A DNA stretch of 20,666 nucleotides from a virus. The stretch lies in IMG/VR virus record IMGVR_UViG_3300034101_000866, positions 1-20,666 of that record; one strand, 5' to 3'. Both the position numbers and the translations under genes were made by a program. Positions 1 through 8,138 of this stretch are shown here, in pieces. The first letter of the stretch is position 1. Each line of letters begins with the position of its first letter. The notes beneath the pieces are model-generated. The model was not told the DNA's origin. It made no database searches and worked only from the letters and a program-made list of their open reading frames with translations.

Positions 1-3000
1 CTTTGTTGTCCTTCTGTGCCTCCAGCTCCTGCGCGATTTTCTCGTCGTCGAACTTGATCTTGAACGCGGGGGCCAGGGCGTCGATGGCCCGCACAGCGCC
101 GGTTGCCGCAGGACGGAAGAACATGAACGCAGCGCCCATCTCCTTGCCGTAGCGCCCAACCTGCTCGAAGTTGGCAAGGTTCTTCGTCGCCTCTACAGAG
201 TGGACTGCAGCCGACTCCGGGTCCTCGCCCCGCGCTACGTATTCGTCCCGCATCGTACGGAACGCGCTCAGTCGAGACGCCAGCTCAAACACGTCGTTGT
301 AGATGTCGAAGAACTTATCGACCTGATCCTTCTTCTGCATGATCTTGGATCGACCGATGTCCTTCATCAACGTGTCGAGCGCACCCTTGGCAGCGATGCC
401 TTGCAGATAGGACACCTTGCCGCCCTTCTGCACGTAGTCCAGCATGTCCCTGTAGTACTTCTGGCTGAAGTTCAGAGTGCTGTACGGAGCATTTCCACCA
501 GCAAGTCGATTGATGTCGGCAAGCTTACCGTTCGTGTACAGGGTCACGAACCTCCATGAGCGATACAGACCTCCGCTGGCAACCTCCGCAGCCATGGCCT
601 TGAGTACCCGTCCAGCCACCCCTGGACCGAGTTCTGCCCCAAGAGTGAACGCGTTCGTGAACACGTTACGGATGAAGTCCATGGGCGCGAACGCGGGGTT
701 GTACCGCGTGTGCATCTGCCCGATGCTGCTCGTGGTCAGGTTCGCAATGTCGGTCAGCGGGTTCGACGTGCGGTACGAACGCCGGATAGCCTCGCGCTCC
801 TGCTCGTTCTTCAACTCGACAATCGTGATGGAGCCATCATCCTCGTAGTGGAAGATCTTGTTTGCTCCACCGAGTTCTTTCAGATTGGCTTTGTCGAGGA
901 AGAGATCTTCAAACTTGATCTTGTCCGGGAGAATCTTTCCGTCAAGGATGCCTTGCGACACAGCGTTCTTGATTGCAAGGGTCAGGTCTTTGCGGCCACC
1001 GCGCATCGAGGCTTGGTGGGCTTCTGCAATGACCTGAATCACTGCGTTCTCAGCCTCGGACAGACGGCCCTCGAAAGCCTGCTGCCCTTCCTGCAGTTCC
1101 CCGCCCAACTTCCTGGTGTTGAACTCCAGATCCTCGTCGTAGACAGTCTTACCCGGCTTGCCCTTGTACGGTACGTAGTTCTCCCACCCGTAGAAGTTCT
1201 TGATGTTCTCGGTCGGTCTGGACCAGTAGTTGGCTTCCTTGTTGAGTTCGATGGTCTTGTTGGTGAGGTCATACATCAGGCCCAGGATGCCGTCCATCCG
1301 GTCCTTGTGCGTGTCGGTGTCGAACAGACGCAGCAGACGATCCACTTCATCCGGCGTACGCCCAGCCCAGACCGCGTACTGTGCATTAGCCCTGTCGAAG
1401 ACAGAGTTCTTCAGTCCGTCAGGAGTTGCTTTGGCCTTGGCAAGTTCAAGCTGGTCGAAGAATTTCTCGTCAGACGTGAACGCGTTCAACACTTGGCGCA
1501 GGTAGGCCGCGCGACTCTCTCGCTCCTTTGCCGTAGGGGCCAGATCAGGGTTGGCAACTTCCTTCAGGATGTACTCACGCCACGCCGCAGGGCTCATCTT
1601 GAGCGGAGCGCCCTTGCTGTCGTTGAAGCCAGTTACCTTGTACTTCTGAGACGTATCGAGCGGCACCTTCTTGATGAACTTGACTTCTCGCCGTTCTGAC
1701 TCGTGGCGGGCCTTACCCACGATGTCGATGCGCGACAACGCCTCCGACACAGAGACACCCAACTCCTCGGCAAACGCAGCAATTTGCTCGTGAAGCCGCA
1801 ACTCCAGAGGCTTGACGTGCGTGTTGTCCAGATCAAGCGCCATACCAATGGAGCGTGTGATCTGTCCCCAGACATCATTCAAGTTTTTGCCGATGCGCTC
1901 GATACGCCCAGCACGTTCTTCTCGCTCGAAGATTGTCTTGACGACTCGGCGCTCGTTCTGCAGGTTCGTGACAACCTTCTCGAAGCTGAGGTTCCTCAGC
2001 TTCTTCGTGCGGCTGCGATCCTTCAGAGCGAACTTCTCTAGCGTCTCATTCTCAAACTCTTCGTCAGTCAGTTGTGACGAGGGCTTGGACCGTGGGGCCT
2101 TCTTCGTAACAGGCTTGGTAGTCTTCGCCTTGGCAGGCAGCGGTTCGAGGTCGATGCCAGCCTCCGGCACCGCCATGATCTTCTCAAACGCGTTGAAGAC
2201 CTCGGCCAGCGCATCGGTCTGGTCGGGCTTCAGAACACCTTTCTTGTCGAAGAGACTGCTGACCGAGGGGAAGAGCCTCGCCACCGCCTTCATGAAGCTC
2301 GTCCACAAAGACTTCTCTATCGGGAGTTCGATGTACTCCAGCCGCTTAGTGTCAACGTCAGCGAGGGCCTTCTGGAACGCCCTGTCGGTCATCGCGTACG
2401 AGACGAACTCGTACAAGTCCTTGAACGCATTCTCGAATTTTCTGCCAAGAGACTTCTTGGCGATCTTCATCACTTCATCGAGCTGCTGCGCTGCATCGCG
2501 CTCTTCGTCCGTTAAGGGTTTACCCGTGAGGTACTTATTGATTGCCCTGACTGTGACGGCATGAACGGCTTCATGCAGCATGTACGTATTCGTCATCCCA
2601 GCGCGGGTGACTCTGATCACGTCTTCTATTGGGTCGTACTGTGCAAGGGCGTCTTTCGGCAAAACATCTACGATGACGACCTTGGTGTTCAACCCTTGCC
2701 CAAGCTGCAGGATGCGCTGTGCAACGTGCCGCAGAACGGGGTTTGCACTCTGCGCCCTGATCACGTTCAAGACGCGCTTGAAGTCCCCGCTCTCGATTGC
2801 ATCGGTCAACTGACTGGACTCATCAAGGCGCACTGGTCCTACTGGCTCTCTTCTGCGCTCTTTTCGGGCTTCCCTGCGCTGTTTCTCTCTGATTTCAAGT
2901 TGCGCTCGGGTGTAGCTGAGTGGCTCGCCAGCCTGTTTGGCTTCTACTTCTCCAATCTTCTGTGACGCAGACTTGATGGCATTCGCCACAGACTTGAAGG

Positions 3001-5773
3001 CAAGATCCTGTTGCACCGCAGCCGTACGCGCCGCTTTGTCTCCGGGAGCATACTTCTGCAACATGTCTATGAACAGGTTGCGCAGCGCTTCGGACAAGTT
3101 GTTCCACGTAGGCAGTTTGACTTGTTCGAGTTTCTCGTACTGTCCCCGGTTCAGCTCGTAGATGCGAGCCTCGGGAGCAGCCAGAGTCTCGGTACGGTTC
3201 GTACCCTGCGCTTCTGAGACACGGTCCAAGTATGTCCGCAATTGCCGTCGCGCAATTGCACGTTGCTCCGGTGTGTTCTCCGTCATGCTTGCAAGGTAGA
3301 TGTCCTTGCCGTCACGCCTCAAGTCTTCCCACTTTGGGATTTCAGCGCGTTTGAACCGGAGATTTTCCAACGCAGCGTAGATGTCCTTAGCGACTTTTTG
3401 AATAGCCGCTTTGACTTCCGCCACAGGAGTGGAGCCACCAATCTCGTCAGGAAGTACAAAGTCTCCAGGATCAAGACCGTTGGCACGAAGCGTCTGTTCA
3501 AGTCTGCGCGAACCCAACGATTGCCCGTCAGGTAGATTTCCTTCTTTGGTAGCAGCAGATAGGGCGGCAGTGTTCTCGTCCTCAAAACTGGACAACAGCC
3601 GCTCCTTGTCGTACGACTCTCCAATTACATCTTCCTGTTCGTTGATCTCATCCTTGATCTTCTTGAACCAAGCCTTTTCTTCCGGTGTCTTTCCTTCCGG
3701 CTTTTTGTCCGCAGCAGCTTTGGCTTCTGCAGACGGCTCAGGAAATTGCCGGGAGGACAACAGGATTTCTTTGACCGCATCAACGGCGATCTTTACGCGC
3801 CGCTGGAAGTTTCGGAATTCCTCTTCCTCAGAACGCCAGACAACGCCGTACTGTTTCCCAAGTTCCTGTAATTTGCGGCGTTTCGCAAGCTGTTCTTCAG
3901 AAAGAGCGGCAGGGCCAACAGCAAAATGGCCGTCGTCATCTTCAAGGAGGCTATCAACTTCTTCTGCGTCTTCGATAGCCGTCGAACGAGTAGGCTTGGT
4001 AGCCTTGGCGGGCTTTGTAGCCTTTGCAGTAGAAGTCTCAGCCGGAGGAGTCTCGGCAAGAGGAGTCTCAGCAACAGTGGTCTTGACGGCAGCGGTCTCA
4101 ACCGGAGGCTTTGCAGTTACAACAGGCTCAGCCGTTTTGCGCAGTGGGCTAGACGCAGGAAGCTTGTTGACATCGAAATCCCCAAGCTCATCAAGCGCGT
4201 TTGCTGCGGCCAAATAAGAACGTTCTTCTTCCTCGTCTTCAGTCAGCTCCCGAGTTTCTCTGGCTTTGTCGAGTTCATTGAGGCGGAGTTCTCGTGGATC
4301 AGCAGCCGTCTCAGCAGTGGGAGTCTTGACAGCGGGCGTTTCGGCAGTGGGAGTCTTGACAGCGGGCGTTTCGGCAGGAGGAGTGCCAAGCGCTTTCGCC
4401 AGCTCGCTCTTCTTGGACTCGATCAGCTTCTCTGTATCGACGAACTTCTTCTGCCGATTGGCAATCTTGGTCTTGTTGTCGCCAGCAGCGATGTTCTTTT
4501 CGAGTTCGATCTTCCGCGCGGCGTTCTCCGTCTCAAGGGCGGCGATCTCTTTCTTCAGGCGCTCGGTCAGTGCAGCGGGCTGTTCTCCTTCTCCTGCAGG
4601 AGGTTTTGCAGAAGGCGCTCCAGCAGCATCCACTCCAGGGGGTTTAGCTGCTGCAGCTCCGGAGGTATCTGGACCTTCAGGGGTGATTGCAGAAATGTCA
4701 ACGCCCGCTCCAGTTGGAGGAGGCTGAGTTCTTGTACCACTTGGTGCTCCTTTGGTGTCTCGTGCAGGAGGCGCGACAGGGGGCGGTGCAGCTTTTTCTC
4801 CACCTATCACCGTGCCTAGGCCAAGACCGGCCAACCCTTCAAGCGTGCCTGCGCCCACAGCGCCCCGGTACGTCGGAGTATCAAACCCTTCGCGCTGCAG
4901 CGCGATGTTCTGAGCGACCTGCTCTTGGAAGGCTTGCCCGAACTCAGGCAAAGCTTCAGCCACACCCGCCTCAGCACGGCGCCGGATAGCGCCCTTGGCA
5001 GCTTTCTCAGAAATGGACTCGCCAGTTTCCTTGGCGGCTTCCTTGGCAGCGGCCTTCCTCTGGATCGTTCGCGCGAGTAGTGCTGCAGTAGTCTTCTCCA
5101 CCGGACCCGTGGCAGCAGCACCGCCCAGCACTACGCCGAGTAGGATCTGATCCAGGTTCTCGCCGTTGGTACGTTGCGCAATTTCCGCGCGACGCTCGGC
5201 TTCCTCAGGAGCGGCCCCAGCTTCAATAAGTGCGTCCTTGGTGGCTTCGTAGATGGACCCCTTCACGGTGCCCGCACCCATGACGCCGCCAGTCAGAACT
5301 CGCGCGCCAGTAGCAACCAGCGCCCCCGCACCGAGGATCTTGACCCCCAGAGCAGCAAGAATCGACGGGACTGCAGTGCCGAACGCACTGGTCAACATGT
5401 CAACAGGCGCAACAGAAAACGCCTGGAATGCCGCCTTGACTTGGTCCGTCGCCCCAGCGTCCTCAGCCTTCTTCATGATCCTGGCGATCTCTGCCTGATC
5501 ATTCTTGGCCTGTGCGGACATCAGGTCAGCGACGTACTCCTCAGCACCCCGAAGCGCTTTGGACGTGTCAGACCCAGCACCGAACGCGTCCGCAATCATG
5601 CGGACACCTGAGACAGCGCCCTTGACAAACCCTACAGGGACGTCAGCAACCTGACGGAATACGCTCTGCTGTTCAGGCGCGGGAGGCGCAGTGAACCGAT
5701 CAACCAGTTGGAACCCGGGGGGAAGATTGGCCGGTTCTGATCCGACAAGAGTGAATCCAGGTGGAAGCGCCAT
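1..5773 (-). CDS. Giant polyvalent phage protein with metallopeptidase-like and LPD38-like regions (partial, C-terminus off the window)
   Basis: One stop-free frame of 1924 codons starts at ATG 5773 and leaves the left edge. The start lies two bases after the TAA of the 786-aa gene. Seen in order: two LPPGFxLV copies (residues 3-10, 17-24); a hydrophobic stretch (about 124-175); a Pro-rich linker; a charged coiled-coil-like helix (about 400-445); Pro/Thr/Ala linkers (about 463-490 and 546-597); HEAVH at 1067-1071 with YEFVSYAM (E1122) downstream; and a C-terminal region (about 1500-1910) with NPAFAPMDFIRN at 1692 and a NFEQVGRYG...MFFRP block at 1868. HExxH followed by a distant Glu fits a zinc metallopeptidase as found in phage polyvalent proteins, and the C-terminal blocks resemble the LPD38 domain. 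Such proteins are thought to be packaged and delivered into the host. Delivery here is inferred from size, linkers and position after the virion genes. The domain names are from memory and the catalytic activity is unproven. Confidence 0.9.
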   Translation of the reverse strand, partial: MALPPGFTLVGSEPANLPPGFQLVDRFTAPPAPEQQSVFRQVADVPVGFVKGAVSGVRMIADAFGAGSDTSKALRGAEEYVADLMSAQAKNDQAEIARIMKKAEDAGATDQVKAAFQAFSVAPVDMLTSAFGTAVPSILAALGVKILGAGALVATGARVLTGGVMGAGTVKGSIYEATKDALIEAGAAPEEAERRAEIAQRTNGENLDQILLGVVLGGAAATGPVEKTTAALLARTIQRKAAAKEAAKETGESISEKAAKGAIRRRAEAGVAEALPEFGQAFQEQVAQNIALQREGFDTPTYRGAVGAGTLEGLAGLGLGTVIGGEKAAPPPVAPPARDTKGAPSGTRTQPPPTGAGVDISAITPEGPDTSGAAAAKPPGVDAAGAPSAKPPAGEGEQPAALTERLKKEIAALETENAARKIELEKNIAAGDNKTKIANRQKKFVDTEKLIESKKSELAKALGTPPAETPAVKTPTAETPAVKTPTAETAADPRELRLNELDKARETRELTEDEEEERSYLAAANALDELGDFDVNKLPASSPLRKTAEPVVTAKPPVETAAVKTTVAETPLAETPPAETSTAKATKPAKATKPTRSTAIEDAEEVDSLLEDDDGHFAVGPAALSEEQLAKRRKLQELGKQYGVVWRSEEEEFRNFQRRVKIAVDAVKEILLSSRQFPEPSAEAKAAADKKPEGKTPEEKAWFKKIKDEINEQEDVIGESYDKERLLSSFEDENTAALSAATKEGNLPDGQSLGSRRLEQTLRANGLDPGDFVLPDEIGGSTPVAEVKAAIQKVAKDIYAALENLRFKRAEIPKWEDLRRDGKDIYLASMTENTPEQRAIARRQLRTYLDRVSEAQGTNRTETLAAPEARIYELNRGQYEKLEQVKLPTWNNLSEALRNLFIDMLQKYAPGDKAARTAAVQQDLAFKSVANAIKSASQKIGEVEAKQAGEPLSYTRAQLEIREKQRREARKERRREPVGPVRLDESSQLTDAIESGDFKRVLNVIRAQSANPVLRHVAQRILQLGQGLNTKVVIVDVLPKDALAQYDPIEDVIRVTRAGMTNTYMLHEAVHAVTVRAINKYLTGKPLTDEERDAAQQLDEVMKIAKKSLGRKFENAFKDLYEFVSYAMTDRAFQKALADVDTKRLEYIELPIEKSLWTSFMKAVARLFPSVSSLFDKKGVLKPDQTDALAEVFNAFEKIMAVPEAGIDLEPLPAKAKTTKPVTKKAPRSKPSSQLTDEEFENETLEKFALKDRSRTKKLRNLSFEKVVTNLQNERRVVKTIFEREERAGRIERIGKNLNDVWGQITRSIGMALDLDNTHVKPLELRLHEQIAAFAEELGVSVSEALSRIDIVGKARHESERREVKFIKKVPLDTSQKYKVTGFNDSKGAPLKMSPAAWREYILKEVANPDLAPTAKERESRAAYLRQVLNAFTSDEKFFDQLELAKAKATPDGLKNSVFDRANAQYAVWAGRTPDEVDRLLRLFDTDTHKDRMDGILGLMYDLTNKTIELNKEANYWSRPTENIKNFYGWENYVPYKGKPGKTVYDEDLEFNTRKLGGELQEGQQAFEGRLSEAENAVIQVIAEAHQASMRGGRKDLTLAIKNAVSQGILDGKILPDKIKFEDLFLDKANLKELGGANKIFHYEDDGSITIVELKNEQEREAIRRSYRTSNPLTDIANLTTSSIGQMHTRYNPAFAPMDFIRNVFTNAFTLGAELGPGVAGRVLKAMAAEVASGGLYRSWRFVTLYTNGKLADINRLAGGNAPYSTLNFSQKYYRDMLDYVQKGGKVSYLQGIAAKGALDTLMKDIGRSKIMQKKDQVDKFFDIYNDVFELASRLSAFRTMRDEYVARGEDPESAAVHSVEATKNLANFEQVGRYGKEMGAAFMFFRPAATGAVRAIDALAPAFKIKFDDEKIAQELEAQKDNK
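1982..2003. repeat. Perfect 10-bp inverted repeat inside the giant gene
   Basis: The arms 1982-1991 and 1994-2003 are exact reverse complements separated by two bases. On the coding strand this part specifies KKLRNLSFEK. No T-run follows on the minus strand, so it does not look like a terminator. It could form a strong hairpin in the mRNA or be a coding coincidence. Confidence 0.75.
2561..2575 (-). other. HEAVH zinc-metallopeptidase motif in the giant protein
   Basis: These codons encode H1067-E-A-V-H1071 within a hydrophobic-flanked helix (NTYMLHEAVHAVTV). E1122, in the segment LYEFVSYAM, lies 51 residues after the second His and is a plausible third metal ligand. The HExxH plus distant Glu arrangement is typical of gluzincin-like peptidases and matches the metallopeptidase domain described in phage polyvalent proteins. 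All expected catalytic residues are present, so nothing suggests an inactive copy. Confidence 0.7.
4314..4373 (-). repeat. Two perfect 30-bp tandem repeats in a Pro/Thr/Ala linker
   Basis: Two identical 30-base units (4314-4343 and 4344-4373) stand head to tail, with partial copies on both sides. Translated on the minus strand they give a decapeptide alternating AETP and VKTP. The same amino-acid flavour recurs about 80 residues further on in a non-identical linker (around 3985-4137). The stretch is probably a flexible, extended spacer between folded parts of the giant protein. Confidence 0.9.
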
Positions 5774-5775
5774 GA

Positions 5776-8136
5776 TTACTTGCTTTCAATAGGCTGACCA
5801 GTCCTTGCGTCCTTCCAAGTTTTGCCATCGTCCTCAGAGATGATTTCCTGCTTGGTAGTGGGATTGACAGCTCGTAGTATCGGTTTAATGCCAATAATCT
5901 GCGCAAGCATCCTGTTCACTCTATCCAACTCACCAGTAAGTGCCTCCTTGCCTTTGGGATCAATAGTCTCTTTGATCATGCTGGCATAGTTGGTAGACAT
6001 CTGTTTAAGCACTTCCAGCGCAGTAGTCTTCTGATCAGGTGTCGGGAAGAGCCTGTTGAACAGCGCCGGATTCTGGACTGCAAGATTGATCTTCTCCTGG
6101 AGATCAGACGGTTTGTCGATCTGCGCTTGCCGCAGCCGGATATCCGCTTGGGTCTTCAGTGCGTCAATGTCTTGACCAGCAATCTTATCGCGCAGTTCAG
6201 CGATCTGATCTTCGATCCTGTTCGCGTCATCGTAGCGCTTCTCGCGGATGGCCTGTACGCGTTGTGCCTCCAGCACGCGCATCTTCAGGATGTTGCGGCC
6301 AGCTTCCTCCGACTCGCGTTGAGCAGCGGTCAGTTCCTTACGAGCCTCTTCCTTGCCCGTGCGGACACGCTGTTCTTCCCTGGTGGTCTCATCCCCCAGC
6401 GATGTGAACAACTCACCCGGCTTGGAGCTGATGCTCCTGAGGATACGGGCAATGTCGGGCTTCAATTCACCTTGCCGAGCCTCATACATCCTGCGAGCTT
6501 CAGCCATACGCTCATCGCGCATACGCTGTTCATTGGCAATCTGCTCAGCCATGAGACGCTCGATGCCCGCCTGTCCACTGAGGATCTCTTCCGGGACGCC
6601 TTGACGCGTACGCAGCGCAGAGAGTCTGTTCTGCAGTTCTGTGCCCCGAGAAGTTTCCCTGGCAGCGATTTGATCGATGAGGGTCTCGATGGCGCTCTTC
6701 TGTGGACGCGCTTGGGCTGTGGGACCGGCAGCAGGCCCGGCAGCGGCAGCGGTGGTGGAAGCAGCGGGACTAGTAGCAGCGGCAGCGGGACTAGTAGCAG
6801 TGGGACCAGCAGCGGCTTCGCGGACACGACGTGGTTCTGGATACCGCGCGTCAGCAGCAGCGGCAGCGGCAGCGGCGGCTTCAGCAGACCGAGGTTGAGT
6901 CTCAGCCATGAATTGTCTAGATACTGCGTCTGGCATTCTTGCGCCAGCGCGAGGTATAGACATAGCAGACTGCCCCTGAAGGAATGCAGTCATGGCTGCA
7001 TCAAGCGCTGCCTGTGTTTGTGTAACTTTTTCTTGCGCTTGCCTATATCCTGCTGCGTCGCTCTGTTGCGCAGGATACGAAAACATGCGTACAAGCTGAA
7101 CTGCAGCTTGATGATTTTGCCGCGCTTCTTCCAGCTTTTGTTGCAGTTCAGCTAGACTATATGTCTGAGCGTCATTCGAAACAGCGGCGGTAGAAGTGCT
7201 TTGCAGGGGCAATGACCCTTGAGCGCTGGCTGGCGTACTCGGGGCAAACGTGGCTGCGTCCGGCAAAATATTGCCGAGGGTTCCAGGAGGAGCAGGGGTG
7301 TTCTCTGTGAGCAACGGCCTTTGAGCACCGAGGGCTCGGCTTCTTGCAGCCGCGCGCTGGGCGGAACTCAAAGCAGCCTCTGCGGCCCGTACTTTGCCCA
7401 CATAGAGGTTGACCGAATTAACGTCTCCGGACTTATTAGCTGCTGCTAGCTGTTGCCGCAGCGATTGAAGTTCGTCCGAGAGCTGCTTTATCCGGGCGGC
7501 GTCCGGGGCAGCAGCGGCTGGGGCAGCGTTGGTAGTAGGAGTCGTAACTGGAGCAGCGTTGGCTGAGGGGATGACCGCCTCGGCTCCTCTACGAGCCAGA
7601 TTTGCCAGCCCTCCCGATTCGAGGATGTTGAGGGCTCTTGCAGCGAGCCTCCGCTCCGTCATGAGGATGGCGCGCCTATCACCCTGCGAGTTCCGGATCT
7701 CCACGTCGAGCTGCCTCAGGTTGTCCCGTGCAATCTCCGGCGTCTTGTACTCCTGAGCACGAATCTTGGCAGCGATCTCGTCGCGCTGAGCCTGCACTGC
7801 AGGATCGACAACCCTTTCCCCGTCCTTAAACGCCACGATCCCGCCCTGTGCAAGCTGGGCAACGGGTGGCTGGACCATGTCAGCCTCGCGCCGGACCTGT
7901 TGTGCAAGCGAGCCGATACCCTGTGCCTGCGCGTTCTGCTGCATCGCAGCCATGTCCTGCTGCGCCTTGGCCATCTTGATAGCTTCGGTCTTGCTCCGGA
8001 TAGCAGACAGCAACGCGTACGGGTCGAACTGAGTGTCGCCCCCCGGCTGCATCGAGCGGTCGAACAGGGCCTTCAGTTGATCCAACCCCATCCGACCAAG
8101 GACGGGAGTCTGCCCGGAACTCTGACTCGAAAACAT
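5776..8136 (-). CDS. Large coiled-coil, Ala-rich phage virion protein (putative internal/ejection protein), 786 aa
   Basis: The start is ATG 8136, preceded by GGAGG at six bases and placed two bases after the TGA of the 319-aa gene. An upstream in-frame start at 8163 lacks this support. The protein has an AQGGIVAFKDGE segment (residues 96-107), Ala/Pro/Thr linkers with a run of nine alanines, and long charged helices near residues 225-270, 335-400 and 540-720 that are likely coiled coil. There is no signal peptide or recognisable catalytic motif. The large helical, low-complexity make-up and the position before the giant gene resemble the large internal virion proteins of podoviruses. That role is inferred, because I do not recognise a named family. 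Bases around 6900-7170 are visibly more AT-rich than the rest of the gene. Confidence 0.9.
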   Translation of the reverse strand: MFSSQSSGQTPVLGRMGLDQLKALFDRSMQPGGDTQFDPYALLSAIRSKTEAIKMAKAQQDMAAMQQNAQAQGIGSLAQQVRREADMVQPPVAQLAQGGIVAFKDGERVVDPAVQAQRDEIAAKIRAQEYKTPEIARDNLRQLDVEIRNSQGDRRAILMTERRLAARALNILESGGLANLARRGAEAVIPSANAAPVTTPTTNAAPAAAAPDAARIKQLSDELQSLRQQLAAANKSGDVNSVNLYVGKVRAAEAALSSAQRAAARSRALGAQRPLLTENTPAPPGTLGNILPDAATFAPSTPASAQGSLPLQSTSTAAVSNDAQTYSLAELQQKLEEARQNHQAAVQLVRMFSYPAQQSDAAGYRQAQEKVTQTQAALDAAMTAFLQGQSAMSIPRAGARMPDAVSRQFMAETQPRSAEAAAAAAAAADARYPEPRRVREAAAGPTATSPAAAATSPAASTTAAAAGPAAGPTAQARPQKSAIETLIDQIAARETSRGTELQNRLSALRTRQGVPEEILSGQAGIERLMAEQIANEQRMRDERMAEARRMYEARQGELKPDIARILRSISSKPGELFTSLGDETTREEQRVRTGKEEARKELTAAQRESEEAGRNILKMRVLEAQRVQAIREKRYDDANRIEDQIAELRDKIAGQDIDALKTQADIRLRQAQIDKPSDLQEKINLAVQNPALFNRLFPTPDQKTTALEVLKQMSTNYASMIKETIDPKGKEALTGELDRVNRMLAQIIGIKPILRAVNPTTKQEIISEDDGKTWKDARTGQPIESK
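6853..6879 (-). repeat. Poly-alanine codon run (nine GCN codons)
   Basis: Nine consecutive alanine codons mixing GCC and GCT sit in an Ala/Thr/Pro-rich linker that extends to about 6720. The mixed codon use argues against recent simple triplet slippage. It is probably a spacer between helical segments of the 786-aa protein. Confidence 0.8.
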
Positions 8137-8138
8137 TA

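Noticed and set aside
710-1699. Long plus-strand open frame of 329 codons opposite the giant gene
   Set aside because: It lies antisense to a continuous protein-like frame, lacks domain signals and a ribosome site, and follows from GC-rich codon bias of the real gene.
3926-4819. Plus-strand open frame of 297 codons with Ser/Arg/Cys-rich product
   Set aside because: It is the antisense reflection of the Pro/Thr/Ala linkers of the giant protein and has no initiation signal.
6127-7155. Plus-strand open frame of 342 codons opposite the 786-aa gene
   Set aside because: Its translation is dominated by Ser/Gly runs mirroring Ala codons on the other strand; all neighbours are on the minus strand.
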